This document shows, piece after piece, positions 8,629 to 17,406 of a stretch of 64,000 bases of DNA; the stretch's first letter is position 1, and every line of letters begins with the position of its first letter. Made by a program: the position numbers and the translations under genes. The stretch is from an uncultured SAR116 cluster alpha proteobacterium (lineage in GTDB: Bacteria; Pseudomonadota; Alphaproteobacteria; Puniceispirillales; Marisalimonadaceae). The notes beneath the pieces are model-generated. The model was not told the origin of the DNA and made no database searches. It saw only the letters and a program-made list of their open reading frames with translations. The stretch spans positions 62,001 to 126,000 of the forward strand of contig CACJJL010000002.1 of NCBI GenBank assembly GCA_902593735.1, written 5' to 3'.

Positions 8629-9135
8629 TTAGACAAGTGCATCGATTTGTTCATCTGAAAGATTGCCAGGTACTATAGTAATGGGTACTCTACACTCAGT
8701 GCTACCCTTATTTATTACATAGTTAATCAAAGGACCTGGATTTCCATGTTCTGTTGAAACTCCTAAAACTAAGACTCTTATAGCTTTTTCTTTATCGATT
8801 AAATTAAAGAGTTCTTCATGAAGAATTCCTTTTCGAACAAATATTCTAGGTTTGGGAGCTCCCAGTTTTTCACAATATTCACTTAATTCTAGAAGTAATT
8901 TTTTACTAGCTTGTTCAGCCTCTGCTTCCATAATTTCAGTAACGCCACCCCAAAGCTGTCCTTCAATAGGTTCTATGCATCTAAATAATGCAACCTCTCC
9001 ATTAGCTGTTGCGGCTCTTCTTGAAGCATAATAAAGAGCTTGATGTAATTCCTTACTATCATCTGCTACAACTAAGAATAGTCTGTTTCTTGGTTTTGCA
9101 ATTTTTGGCTTATTACTTAAATTTTTATCAGTCAT
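8629..9135 (-). CDS. Universal stress protein, UspA family
   Basis: A 168-residue single Usp domain. It opens with 'RLFLVVADDSKELHQALYYASRRA' split over the first strand and helix, and has 'VALFRCIE' and a C-terminal 'VLVLGVS', 'GS' and 'VPITIVPG' corresponding to the nucleotide-binding beta4/beta5 region. The classic ATP motif G-2x-G-9x-G(S/T) is only partly visible, so nucleotide binding is uncertain. It is the last gene of a tight three-gene operon with a TIGR02186 protein (10-base gap) and a TauE/SafE exporter, suggesting it modulates that exporter or its stress. GAGGA precedes the ATG. Confidence 0.85.
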   Translation of the reverse strand: MTDKNLSNKPKIAKPRNRLFLVVADDSKELHQALYYASRRAATANGEVALFRCIEPIEGQLWGGVTEIMEAEAEQASKKLLLELSEYCEKLGAPKPRIFVRKGILHEELFNLIDKEKAIRVLVLGVSTEHGNPGPLINYVINKGSTECRVPITIVPGNLSDEQIDALV

Positions 9136-9145
9136 TAATTCCTCA

Positions 9146-9895
9146 TCAAACTTTTCTAAAAATTAGATTAGATCCCCAACCAACTAAAACTGCTAACAAA
9201 ACTGCAAAAAAACCATATAATGTAGAGTAATTTTGAGCTATGTCATAAATCTCAGCACTTATTCCCGATTTTGAAACATTAATTGAATTAATTTGTTGTG
9301 ACACAAGTTTACTATTTCGATAATGTAAAATCTTAACTTCAAATTGGCCTGTAATTACATTTGATGGTAATTCTAGATACGATCTAAAAAGAGAATCTTT
9401 ATTCAAAATTACAGAGTTTTCATTTATACTCCATAAATTTGATTTCAACATATTTCTAGTAAGTGCTTGTCTCCATTTTTTTTCATATTTAACTTTAATA
9501 CCTGGTTGAATTCTAATTTTTAAATTATTTAACCCAATTTCAGATATCTTTTGAGTTTTTTTATTAAGTATGTCATCAATTCTTCTATTAGATGAAATAC
9601 TTAAATATTTAGGCGTATTTATATAGTTTACTTTTCTTGTATTTACCCAGACACCAAGTATTTTTTCTTTTTTTTGAACTGTGACCAATCCTTTGGGTCC
9701 TTTAACAATTACAATTATATCATCGCCTTTTTTACCGTCATAGGCACCAAATAAAAGTATCTTAGCACCTTGAAAGTCTGTTGAAATTTTAACATTTTCT
9801 TGTGATAAATCTGCAACTATTTGGTTTTGTGCAAATGTATTAGATGTAATAATTGTTACTAAAAAAATTAGATTAATATGAAAAAAAAATTGCAT
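9146..9895 (-). CDS. TIGR02186 family envelope protein
   Basis: A 249-residue protein with a signal peptide (hydrophobic about 3-20, cut near 'NTFA'), a periplasmic beta-rich body and one C-terminal membrane helix at about 222-245 followed by 'FRKV', so most of it faces the periplasm. This layout, the opening 'IVADLSQENVKI' and 'GAKILLFGA', and the position next to a TauE/SafE gene match the alphaproteobacterial family TIGR02186, whose function is not established. Seven bases separate it from the exporter gene upstream, and its ribosome-binding site lies within that gene's end. A partner role in anion or sulfur-compound export is inference from synteny. Confidence 0.8.
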   Translation of the reverse strand: MQFFFHINLIFLVTIITSNTFAQNQIVADLSQENVKISTDFQGAKILLFGAYDGKKGDDIIVIVKGPKGLVTVQKKEKILGVWVNTRKVNYINTPKYLSISSNRRIDDILNKKTQKISEIGLNNLKIRIQPGIKVKYEKKWRQALTRNMLKSNLWSINENSVILNKDSLFRSYLELPSNVITGQFEVKILHYRNSKLVSQQINSINVSKSGISAEIYDIAQNYSTLYGFFAVLLAVLVGWGSNLIFRKV

Positions 9896-9901
9896 TTATG
9901 C

Positions 9902-10816
9902 TTACCTACTAATTATGACTGAAAAAAGATCAGAAGGAACAGAAACTAAATCAATTAAAAGTTTTAAGCTTACTAAAATAATAATTGAAGATAAAATTAA
10001 CCTTAAATATTCGCCTCTTAAAATATTTGTAAACCTTGAACCTATTTGTACACCTATTACAGAACCCAACAATAATATTGTCGCAAGTACTACATCAACA
10101 GTTTGATTTTGAGATGCTTGTAAAATAGTTGTGTTTGCAGCAACAAAAATAATTTGAAATAAAGATGTGCCCACTACAAGAGATGTTGGCATACCCAAGA
10201 GATATATCATTGCTGGTACTATAATAAAACCACCACCAATACCCATCAAAGCAGCAAGAATACCAACTATAACCCCGATTAAAATAGGTAATAAAATTGA
10301 AATATATAATTTTGATTTCCTGAATCTAATCTTAAAAGGTAAACCGTGAAGCCAATTATGTTGATGAAGCTTACCCCTTGTAACTTTACCTTTTCTTGTT
10401 CTTAAGATTAATCTAAGTGACTCTGAAAACATCAAGGTTCCAATAAGAGTTAAAAAAATTACGTAGGATGATTTGATCACAAAGTCTAATTGTCCAATTT
10501 TACCTAAAAAATTGAATAAGATGACACCTATTGAAGAACCTACAATACCTCCAAGCAGTAAAACTGTGCCCATTTTAAAATCAACATTACTTCTTTTCCA
10601 ATGAGACAAAACACCTGAAACCGAAGGCGCAACCAACTGGTTCGCAACAGAAGCTACCGCCACAGGAGGTGGTATACCTAAAAACATCATAAGTGGTGTT
10701 AAAAGAAATCCACCACCTACCCCAACGAGTCCCATTATAAGACCAAGAAAAGCTCCAATACCCAAAATTGCTAAAGAATGTATTGGTTGTTCTGCTATAG
10801 GTAAATATATATACAT
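9902..10816 (-). CDS. TauE/SafE (TSUP) family transporter
   Basis: A 304-residue polytopic membrane protein with about eight helices and the internal duplication typical of TSUP proteins. The two glycine-rich repeats are 'GLVGVGGGFLLTPLMM' near residue 30 and 'ALMGIGGGFIIVPAMI' near residue 190. The family exports sulfite, sulfoacetate or related organosulfonates. Which one is handled here cannot be read. It is the first gene of an operon with a TIGR02186 protein and a UspA protein. It diverges from the Nudix gene at 10893 with a 76-base AT-rich spacer. Confidence 0.88.
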   Translation of the reverse strand: MYIYLPIAEQPIHSLAILGIGAFLGLIMGLVGVGGGFLLTPLMMFLGIPPPVAVASVANQLVAPSVSGVLSHWKRSNVDFKMGTVLLLGGIVGSSIGVILFNFLGKIGQLDFVIKSSYVIFLTLIGTLMFSESLRLILRTRKGKVTRGKLHQHNWLHGLPFKIRFRKSKLYISILLPILIGVIVGILAALMGIGGGFIIVPAMIYLLGMPTSLVVGTSLFQIIFVAANTTILQASQNQTVDVVLATILLLGSVIGVQIGSRFTNILRGEYLRLILSSIIILVSLKLLIDLVSVPSDLFSVIISR

Positions 10817-10892
10817 AAAATTTTCAATATTGTTTCATAAATCATGATAATACATTATTAATATTTAAAAAATAATTATTTGAACTTAAAAT

Positions 10893-11516
10893 ATGATAAA
10901 AATTGTATCTAAGACTGATCTTGTAACATGTATTCATAAGGTAAGAAATGCAGGTGATAAAGAGCGATTAAATGATAAATATAAGCAGGCAAGTGTTTTA
11001 GTATTATTCATTAATGACGAAGTAAAAAAAACCAGTTCAATTTTAATGATTAAGAGAAGAGATAATTTAAGAAAACATGCAGGCCAAATAGCTTTTCCAG
11101 GTGGAAGAAAAGAAAAAGAAGATTTAAATTTAGAAGAGACAGTAAAAAGGGAAACTGAAGAAGAAATAAACGTTTCTAGTAAGGAATACAATATAGTTGG
11201 AAGTTTCCCAAAATTTTTTACTGGGACAGGTTATGTTGTTACACCATTTCTTGGTATTATTAAATCTAATTCAAATTGGAAAAAAGTGATAAAACCAAAT
11301 CTTAGTGAGGTGGAACAAATTTTTTCCCCACCTATTAATTATCTATTATCACCAAAATATCATTTAAGAGAAAAACCTCCAATTAACTCAAGCATGTCCA
11401 TGACATGGACAATTAACTATAATAATAAAAATATTTGGGGGTTAACAGCAAGGGTTTTAGTCACTATATCTGCAGGATTAGGTTTGAGGGAGTTTCCACC
11501 GTGCGACGATATTTAA
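10893..11516 (+). CDS. CoA pyrophosphatase, Nudix family (NudL/UPF0035 type)
   Basis: A 207-residue Nudix hydrolase. The UPF0035 element 'LMIKRRDNLRKHAG' followed by 'FPGG' (51-71) and the Nudix core 'RETEEE' (86-91; Mg-binding E87, E90, E91) identify the CoA pyrophosphatase branch, which cleaves CoA and acyl-CoA to phosphopantetheine and 3',5'-ADP. The loop between GG and RE is longer than in the canonical box, as usual for this branch. It overlaps the next small membrane gene and precedes the CCA-adding enzyme, a known alphaproteobacterial order. No clear ribosome-binding site. Confidence 0.85.
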   Translation: MIKIVSKTDLVTCIHKVRNAGDKERLNDKYKQASVLVLFINDEVKKTSSILMIKRRDNLRKHAGQIAFPGGRKEKEDLNLEETVKRETEEEINVSSKEYNIVGSFPKFFTGTGYVVTPFLGIIKSNSNWKKVIKPNLSEVEQIFSPPINYLLSPKYHLREKPPINSSMSMTWTINYNNKNIWGLTARVLVTISAGLGLREFPPCDDI

Positions 11517-11755
11517 TTATACTTACAGCAATAATATTTTCTATAGGTCTTTTTTTCTTAACAAGATACATTCTAAGTAAACTAACAAAAAATAATCAAA
11601 TTTTTTACTCAACATTAGTAAGTGTTGTTGGTTTTTGTGTTTTTGTTTTATCATGCTTTATGTATTTAGAATTAGATTCTTTTGATCCAAGTTACTCTTA
11701 TCAACCACCCTCGATAATTGACGGAATAGTTAAAGATGGTAATTTTTCGAAGTAA
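11501..11755 (+). CDS. Small membrane protein, DUF6111 family
   Basis: An 84-residue protein starting at GTG 11501, preceded by GAGGGAG at about eight bases. Longer in-frame readings reach further into the Nudix gene but lack this site. Two hydrophobic segments (about 5-25 and 33-57) are followed by a short tail with 'YQPPSIIDGIVKDGNF'. Small two-helix proteins ending in a 'PP..IDG.I..G.F' motif between a CoA pyrophosphatase and a CCA-adding enzyme match the DUF6111 family. The function is unknown. It overlaps nudL by 16 bases, and its stop overlaps a candidate ATG of the next gene (TAATG at 11753-11757). Confidence 0.7.
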   Translation: MRRYLIILTAIIFSIGLFFLTRYILSKLTKNNQIFYSTLVSVVGFCVFVLSCFMYLELDSFDPSYSYQPPSIIDGIVKDGNFSK

Positions 11756-13093
11756 TGAGGTATTTGAATAATAAAAAATAAATTTATAAATTTTTTTAAA
11801 ATAGATCATAATATTGAAGCTATTTTTAATCTTGCAGAGAATATTGGTGTTAAAATTTGGATTGTTGGTGGGGCTTTAAGAGATTACCTGACTGATGAAA
11901 TAGTAACCGATATTGATTTTGTTATAAATGAAGATATAAAAAAATTCGCAAAAAAAATAAGTAAAAATAATATTATTGTTAAAGACAATTACATAAAATA
12001 TAAAACCATATCACTTATAATTAATAAAAAAGAATATCATATAACTAGCCTCAGGAAGGATCTAATTTCTTATGGAAGATCTGCATTAGTTGATATCGCT
12101 ACTAATTTGAACGATGATGTCAAAAGAAGAGATTTTACTATTAATAGCTTATATTTAGACTCTAAAGGAAATTTAACTGATTTTCTTAATGGAGAAAATG
12201 ATATAATCAATAGAAAGCTTGTCTTCATAGGTAATCCTGTAGAAAGAATTGAAGAAGATTGTTTAAGAATTCTAAGATTTTGTCGTTTTTCTGGAAATTT
12301 TGATTACAAAATGCCAAAAATTCTTCAAGAAGAAATTACTTTAAGAGTTCCCAAAATCATTGATTTATCAAACAAGAGAATTAGGGATGAGATAGATAAA
12401 ATCTTATTAGTTAAAAATTGTTATAAATGTTTTTTAATGATGACAAAATTAACTTTAGATAAATATCTTTTAATTAATAAAAATAATTATAATAGATCTG
12501 AAAAAGCTTCTGGATTTGTCATAAACAACTTCGAAATAATTGATTTTATTAAATTAAATGCGATAACTACAGTGCATAATGAGAATTTAGACTTAATTTC
12601 TGTAATAATGATTCATTTATATGGGGATAATAATATTGACAAAATAATTAATAGGTTTGATTTAAATAAAAGAAAAATAAAATTTTTACATTTTGTTAAA
12701 CAAATAATTAATTTAAAAATTAATATTAAAAATGATTTTTTGAGGTCACAAGCTGTTAGGAAAAAACAGATCAATATCCTTCAATTAATTTGGCAACTTA
12801 GATGTATTATAAATTCAAAAAAAAAAGGATTATTTATTAAGGATCGGATTCCATTTAATTGGTATAGACTTGCATTGTTGCATATTTTGTCATTTGAAAA
12901 AATAAAAGATATTGATGTATTTGAAATAAAGTGGCCTATATTTCCATTAGATAGAGAAGAAATAGTGAAATTAAAGAAAACAGTTACACATGATCAAATT
13001 GAAAAATTATTTTTTCAAGCTGAAAGGTTTTGGGTAAACAATAATTTTAAAAGTTCACCAAAAGAAATTTCAAATTTTTTAGAAAAAATTTAA
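11755..13093 (+). CDS. cca: CCA tRNA nucleotidyltransferase, 5' end frameshifted as read
   Basis: A class II polymerase-beta-type enzyme that adds or repairs the tRNA 3' CCA. The active-site block 'VGGALRDYL' and the metal dyad D-I-D lie at about residues 37-54; then come 'RRDFTINSLYLD' and 'RIEEDCLRILRFCRF' and a helical C-domain. In the frame encoding all this, no ATG, GTG or TTG occurs between the in-frame TGA (11765-11767) and a TTG at 12107, which is after the catalytic block. The ATG at 11755 (GAAG upstream, coupled to the DUF6111 stop) reads nine codons to TAA. Removing one A from the A6 run at 11773-11778 joins it perfectly to the enzyme frame (445 residues). Sequencing error, slippage rescue, or AUA/AUU initiation are all possible. 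Confidence 0.8.
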
Positions 13094-13104
13094 GAAGTTA
13101 AAAT

Positions 13105-14016
13105 ATGTCTGTAAAAAATGAAATGATTAAAAATTTAAGTGAAAAAGAATGTTTGGACAATTTTCAAACACTACAAAACAAAAAAGAATTAACAAGTTCT
13201 TGGTTCAAAGAGCTTCGTGATAAAATTTGTAATTCTTTTGAAGAAGTTGAAAACAAAAAAATAAATAAAAAACAGAAAATAGCATTTGATCAAAATAAAT
13301 GGGAAAGAGATGGAGGAGGTGGAGGAACAATATCAATAATGCGTGGTAACGTTTTTGAAAAGGTTGGTGTTAATATCTCAACAGTACACGGTGAATTCTC
13401 TAATGAGTTTAGACAACAAATACCTGGAGCAGAAGAAAATGGTCTATTCTGGGCATCAGGTATTTCAGTTGTATCACACATGTGTAACCCATATGTACCA
13501 GCGGCGCACATGAACACAAGAATGTTAGTGACGGGTAAAGGTAATGAGAAAAAAATTTGGTTTGGTGGGGGAGGCGATCTTACGCCAACTTTCGATGACG
13601 TTAACTCGTCAAATATATTTCATCAAGAACTTAAAAATATATGTGATAAATATGATGAATCTTATTATCCTAAATTTAAGAGTTGGTGTGATGAGTATTT
13701 TTATTTACCTCACAGAGAAGAGCCTCGTGGAGTAGGAGGAATTTTTCTTGATTATCTATGTAATGAAGACTGGGAAAGAGATTTCTCTTTTATAAAAGAT
13801 ATTGGATCGACATTCTTAAGTTCTTATTTAAAGATAGTTAATAATAGATTGAATAAACAATTTGACAAAAAAGACAAAGAGTTACAATTAATTAAAAGAG
13901 GTCGTTATGTAGAGTTTAATTTGTTATATGACAGAGGCACAATTTTTGGATTGAAAACTGGTGGAAATACAGATGCTGTATTAATGAGTTTACCTCCAAA
14001 AGTTATTTGGAATTAA
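13105..14016 (+). CDS. hemF: Oxygen-dependent coproporphyrinogen III oxidase, C-terminally short
   Basis: A 303-residue HemF, which converts coproporphyrinogen III to protoporphyrinogen IX with O2. Conserved stretches are 'GGGGTISIMRG' (71-81), 'GVNISTVHGEF' (88-98), 'NPYVPAAHMNTRM' (128-140), 'WFGGGGDLTP' (152-161), 'RGVGGIF' and 'GLKTGGNTDAVLMSLPP'. After LPP only KVIWN remains, whereas family members usually carry about 25-30 more residues (WEYDYQP... tail). No other frame downstream restores that tail. The N-terminus is about 30 residues longer than minimal. It sits 12 bases after cca and upstream of the bc1 operon, where haem is needed. Confidence 0.9.
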   Translation: MSVKNEMIKNLSEKECLDNFQTLQNKKELTSSWFKELRDKICNSFEEVENKKINKKQKIAFDQNKWERDGGGGGTISIMRGNVFEKVGVNISTVHGEFSNEFRQQIPGAEENGLFWASGISVVSHMCNPYVPAAHMNTRMLVTGKGNEKKIWFGGGGDLTPTFDDVNSSNIFHQELKNICDKYDESYYPKFKSWCDEYFYLPHREEPRGVGGIFLDYLCNEDWERDFSFIKDIGSTFLSSYLKIVNNRLNKQFDKKDKELQLIKRGRYVEFNLLYDRGTIFGLKTGGNTDAVLMSLPPKVIWN

Positions 14017-14075
14017 ATATCAAAAATAATTATATTCTTTTTTAGAATCATTTTAAAAAACACTGGAATTTTTTT

Positions 14076-14104
14076 TTTACAATGTTATATAAATATTATA
14101 TTTA
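14076..14104 (+). promoter_or_regulatory. Weak candidate promoter of the petABC operon
   Basis: TTTACA at 14076-14081 and TATTTA at 14099-14104 are 17 bases apart, ahead of the petA start at 14118. The -10 is poor and the leader would be short. It is listed because a promoter is expected in this 101-base gap. Confidence 0.25.
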
Positions 14105-14117
14105 TAAAGTGAGATAA

Positions 14118-14660
14118 ATGTCTAACAAATCCAAGTCGAAAAATAAAAATGAAGGTAAAAGAGATTTCCTAATAGTGTCAACATACGCTATGGCAGGAAT
14201 AGGTGCTGCTGCAGTTGCATGGCCTTTAATTGATCAGATGAACCCTGCAGCTGACACTTTAGCTTTAGCATCGACAGAGGTGGATATATCATCTCTTGAA
14301 GAAGGTCAAGCCATAACAGTAACCTGGAGGGGTAAGCCTGTATTTGTTCGCCACAGAACACCTGAAGAAATAAAATTAGCTAAAGATGTCTCATTAGACG
14401 ACATGAGACACCCTGAAACAGACGAAGAAAGGGTGCCAAATGAAAAATTTATTGTTTTAGTAGGTGTTTGTACACATTTAGGTTGTGTCCCACTTGGTCA
14501 GAAATCTGGTGATGTAAAAGGTCAGTATGGGGGGTGGTTTTGTCCGTGTCATGGATCACATTACGACCATTCTGGAAGGATAAGAAAAGGTCCAGCACCA
14601 ACTAATCTTGAAGTTCCGTCTTACAAGTTTTTATCGAATAATGTTATTAAAATTGGTTAA
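14118..14660 (+). CDS. petA: Ubiquinol-cytochrome c reductase iron-sulfur subunit (Rieske)
   Basis: The 180-residue Rieske subunit of complex III. The [2Fe-2S] ligands are in the boxes 'CTHLGC' (118-123) and 'CPCHGS' (142-147): C118, H120, C142, H145, with the structural disulfide C123-C144. A membrane anchor at about 18-39 follows 'GKRDFLI', a Tat-type signal in which the first arginine is lysine. It transfers electrons from ubiquinol at the Qo site to cytochrome c1. First gene of petABC, with GTGAG before the ATG. Full length. Confidence 0.95.
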   Translation: MSNKSKSKNKNEGKRDFLIVSTYAMAGIGAAAVAWPLIDQMNPAADTLALASTEVDISSLEEGQAITVTWRGKPVFVRHRTPEEIKLAKDVSLDDMRHPETDEERVPNEKFIVLVGVCTHLGCVPLGQKSGDVKGQYGGWFCPCHGSHYDHSGRIRKGPAPTNLEVPSYKFLSNNVIKIG

Positions 14661-14683
14661 TTTCTTAGTTGTAGGAGTAATAA

Positions 14684-15934
14684 TTGTCAAAGTCTAAATT
14701 CAAAAATCCCGTGGTCAAATGGATTGATTACAGATTGCCGATATTTTCTTTCATGGATCATGAATTAAATCATTATCCAACCCCCAAAAATTTAAATTAT
14801 TTTTGGAATTTTGGTTCTTTAGCTGGTTTCGCCTTAGTAACTATGATAGTTAGCGGGATTGTTTTATCCATGAACTACACAGCTCATGTAGATTATGCAT
14901 TTGATTCTGTGGAAAGAATTATGAGAGATGTTAATCATGGATGGCTTATAAGATATATTCATATGAATGGAGCTAGTTTCTTCTTCATTGTAGTTTACAT
15001 ACATATTTTCAGAGGTTTATATTATGGATCTTACAAAGCTCCGAGGGAGCTCTTATGGATTTTAGGTGTTTTAATACTTTTACTAATGATGGCTACTGCT
15101 TTTATGGGATATGTTTTACCTTGGGGTCAAATGAGTTTTTGGGGCGCCACAGTTATTACAAATTTATTCTCAGCTATTCCATTTGTTGGAGAAAGTATAG
15201 TAACATGGTTATGGGGCGGTTTTTCAGTTGACAATTCTACTTTAAATAGATTCTTTTCTCTACACTTTGTCTTACCTTTCGTCATAGTGGGAGTTGTAAT
15301 ACTTCATTTAATTGCTTTACATCGCTTTGGTTCAAATAATCCAATCGGAATTGATGTAAGAGGTACACAAGATACCGTTCCTTTTAGCCCTTATTACACT
15401 ATCAAAGATTTGTTTGGGTTAAGTGTATTTCTATCATTTTTTGCAGCAGCAGTTTTTTTCTTTCCTAATTTTATGGGTCATCCAGATAACTATATTGAAG
15501 CTAATCCTATGGTCACACCTGCTCATATTGTGCCTGAATGGTATTTTCTACCTTTTTACGCAATTCTTAGAGCTATTCCAGATAAGCTTGGTGGGGTCCT
15601 TTTTATGTTTGGTGCAATCGCAGTTTTATTCGTCTTACCATGGTTGGATAGATCACCTGTAAGGTCTTCACAATTCAGGCCTATTTTTAAAATTTTCTTT
15701 TGGATACTTTTTCTTGACTGTATTTTACTAGGATATTTGGGAGCAATGCCAGCGGAAGGTATATATGTTATACTATCAAGAATAGCCACAGCTTACTACT
15801 TCTTCCACTTCTTAATTTTATTTCCATTATTACCATATATAGAAAAAACAAAACCACTTCCAATTTCTATATCTGAACCAATTTTAGGGGGGGGATCTAC
15901 TGCATCTGCTTTTGCAGTGAGGGAGAAAAAATAG
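14684..15934 (+). CDS. petB: Cytochrome b of the bc1 complex
   Basis: A 416-residue cytochrome b with eight transmembrane helices. The haem b ligands are visible as paired histidines H93/H107 ('RYIHMNG', 'VYIHIFRG') and H194/H208 ('SLHFVLP', 'ILHLIAL'). The Qo-site motif '[13 protein letters not shown]' is at 284-296. It oxidises ubiquinol and pumps protons through the Q cycle. The start is TTG at 14684 with AGGAG well placed; no ATG competes before the conserved '[16 protein letters not shown]'. A 23-base gap separates it from petA. Its stop abuts the petC ATG directly. Confidence 0.95.
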   Translation: MSKSKFKNPVVKWIDYRLPIFSFMDHELNHYPTPKNLNYFWNFGSLAGFALVTMIVSGIVLSMNYTAHVDYAFDSVERIMRDVNHGWLIRYIHMNGASFFFIVVYIHIFRGLYYGSYKAPRELLWILGVLILLLMMATAFMGYVLPWGQMSFWGATVITNLFSAIPFVGESIVTWLWGGFSVDNSTLNRFFSLHFVLPFVIVGVVILHLIALHRFGSNNPIGIDVRGTQDTVPFSPYYTIKDLFGLSVFLSFFAAAVFFFPNFMGHPDNYIEANPMVTPAHIVPEWYFLPFYAILRAIPDKLGGVLFMFGAIAVLFVLPWLDRSPVRSSQFRPIFKIFFWILFLDCILLGYLGAMPAEGIYVILSRIATAYYFFHFLILFPLLPYIEKTKPLPISISEPILGGGSTASAFAVREKK

Positions 15935-16726
15935 ATGAATAGGGTCTCATCATGTTTTTTTTCTCGCAATATTTTAAAACTTTTTTTTAGTTTGGTAATA
16001 ATTTGTTCATCAAATTCTTCATTTGCTGCAGGTGAAAAAATAAGTTACCCACAACTAAATTGGTCCTTCGCTGGAATTCTAGGTACTTTTGATAGAACAT
16101 CACAACAAAGAGGGCTTCAAGTTTATAAAGAAGTATGCTCAGGGTGTCACGGAATGAGACTTTTAGCGTATAGAAATTTAAAGTCTATTGGTTATAATGA
16201 TGATGAAATTAAAGCATTTGCGGCTGAAAATACTGTAAACACCATTAACGATGATGGTGAGATTGTCGAGAGACCAGCTAGGCCAAGCGATAAATTCGTA
16301 TCACCTTATCCAAATGATAAAGCTGCGAGAGCTGCAAATGGCGGTGCTTATCCTCCAGATTTATCCTTAATTGTGAAAGCAAGGCCTGATGGAGCAAACT
16401 ATCTACATGCACTTTTAACAGGCTATGTAGAAGCACCTGCTGAAAAAAATGTTCCCGACGGTATGTACTATAACAAATATTATTCAGGAAATTTGATTGG
16501 GATGCCTCAACCCCTTTATGATGATGGAGTTGAATATGCTGACGGCACAAAAGCTACACCTTATCAAATGGCAAAAGACGTAACAGCTTTTCTTGCTTGG
16601 GCATCTGAACCTGAAATGGAAGATAGGAAGCGATTGGGAATATCAGTTATGCTTTTCTTGTTGTTGCTTACGGCATTATCTTATTTTGCTATGAAGCAAA
16701 TTTGGGCTCCAATAAAAAAACAGTAA
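15935..16726 (+). CDS. petC: Cytochrome c1 of the bc1 complex
   Basis: A 263-residue cytochrome c1. A signal peptide (hydrophobic about 14-30, 'SSFAAGE') leads to a periplasmic domain with the covalent haem motif C68-S-G-C71-H72 and a likely methionine ligand in 'IGMPQPLYDDG' near residue 189. A C-terminal membrane anchor lies at about 232-254, ending 'APIKKQ'. It passes electrons from the Rieske centre to a soluble or membrane cytochrome c. It starts immediately after the petB stop. Its own stop is one base from the stop of the convergent dienelactone hydrolase. Confidence 0.95.
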   Translation: MNRVSSCFFSRNILKLFFSLVIICSSNSSFAAGEKISYPQLNWSFAGILGTFDRTSQQRGLQVYKEVCSGCHGMRLLAYRNLKSIGYNDDEIKAFAAENTVNTINDDGEIVERPARPSDKFVSPYPNDKAARAANGGAYPPDLSLIVKARPDGANYLHALLTGYVEAPAEKNVPDGMYYNKYYSGNLIGMPQPLYDDGVEYADGTKATPYQMAKDVTAFLAWASEPEMEDRKRLGISVMLFLLLLTALSYFAMKQIWAPIKKQ

Positions 16727-16727
16727 T

Positions 16728-17393
16728 CTATGTTAAATTTTTTTCTAGAAATTTCAAAGTTCTATCAAGAGCTACTTTTGAGCTTGTTTTGTCAAATTGA
16801 CTTCTATGATTGCAGTTAAATCCATGATCAGCGGGATATGTGTATGTAATAACTTCAGGTCTGTTTTCCGCAAAAGTTTTAACATCTTTTATTGGTATAC
16901 CTTCATCAAGTTCACCAAAATGAGTTAAAACATTGCATTTAGGTTTTAAATGTTTAAGTTTTGGAATATCTCCACCATAGTAGCAAACAGAAGCTAAAAG
17001 ATTTGTAGACTTACAACCAATTCTCCATGATAAAGATCCACCCCAACAATATCCTACTACACCCACTTTACCCGCTGAAGATACTATAGATATACTAGCC
17101 TCTATATCTTCTAGGGCATTCTTATCACACAATTCTTTTAAATATCTTCCCTTTGATACACCCTGTTCGTCATAATTTAAAGTTACATTTCTTTCAACTC
17201 TGTCAAATAATGATGGTGCAATGCTTAGATAACCTTTATTAGCATAAAAGTCTGTTACTTCTTTAATATGAGCATTTACACCAAAAATTTCTTGTATAAT
17301 TACAATTCCTGCTTTTGGTTTTTCTGAAGGTTGTGAAATATAAGCTAAAAATTTATGATTATCATTTGCTGTTATTTCTAGAATTTCATTCAT
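16728..17393 (-). CDS. Dienelactone hydrolase family protein
   Basis: A 221-residue alpha/beta hydrolase of the dienelactone hydrolase type. The nucleophile is a cysteine, C116 in 'GYCWGG'. The acid is probably D162 in 'FGELDEGIP' and the base H189 in 'ADHGF'. E35 in 'QEIFGV' matches the glutamate that activates the cysteine in the family. These enzymes open cyclic lactones such as carboxymethylenebutenolide; many chromosomal copies have unknown substrates. No chlorocatechol pathway is nearby. It lies 13 bases upstream of nothing obvious in function: ychF precedes it on the same strand. Confidence 0.85.
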   Translation of the reverse strand: MNEILEITANDNHKFLAYISQPSEKPKAGIVIIQEIFGVNAHIKEVTDFYANKGYLSIAPSLFDRVERNVTLNYDEQGVSKGRYLKELCDKNALEDIEASISIVSSAGKVGVVGYCWGGSLSWRIGCKSTNLLASVCYYGGDIPKLKHLKPKCNVLTHFGELDEGIPIKDVKTFAENRPEVITYTYPADHGFNCNHRSQFDKTSSKVALDRTLKFLEKNLT

Positions 17394-17406
17394 AATTTAA
17401 TCCAAA

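Noticed and set aside
13290-13517. Open frame antisense to hemF with a Pro run
   Set aside because: The run is the mirror of the Gly-rich HemF motif; a shadow frame.
14014-14075. A frameshift at the end of hemF that would restore its tail
   Set aside because: Neither other forward frame encodes anything like the family tail before a stop.
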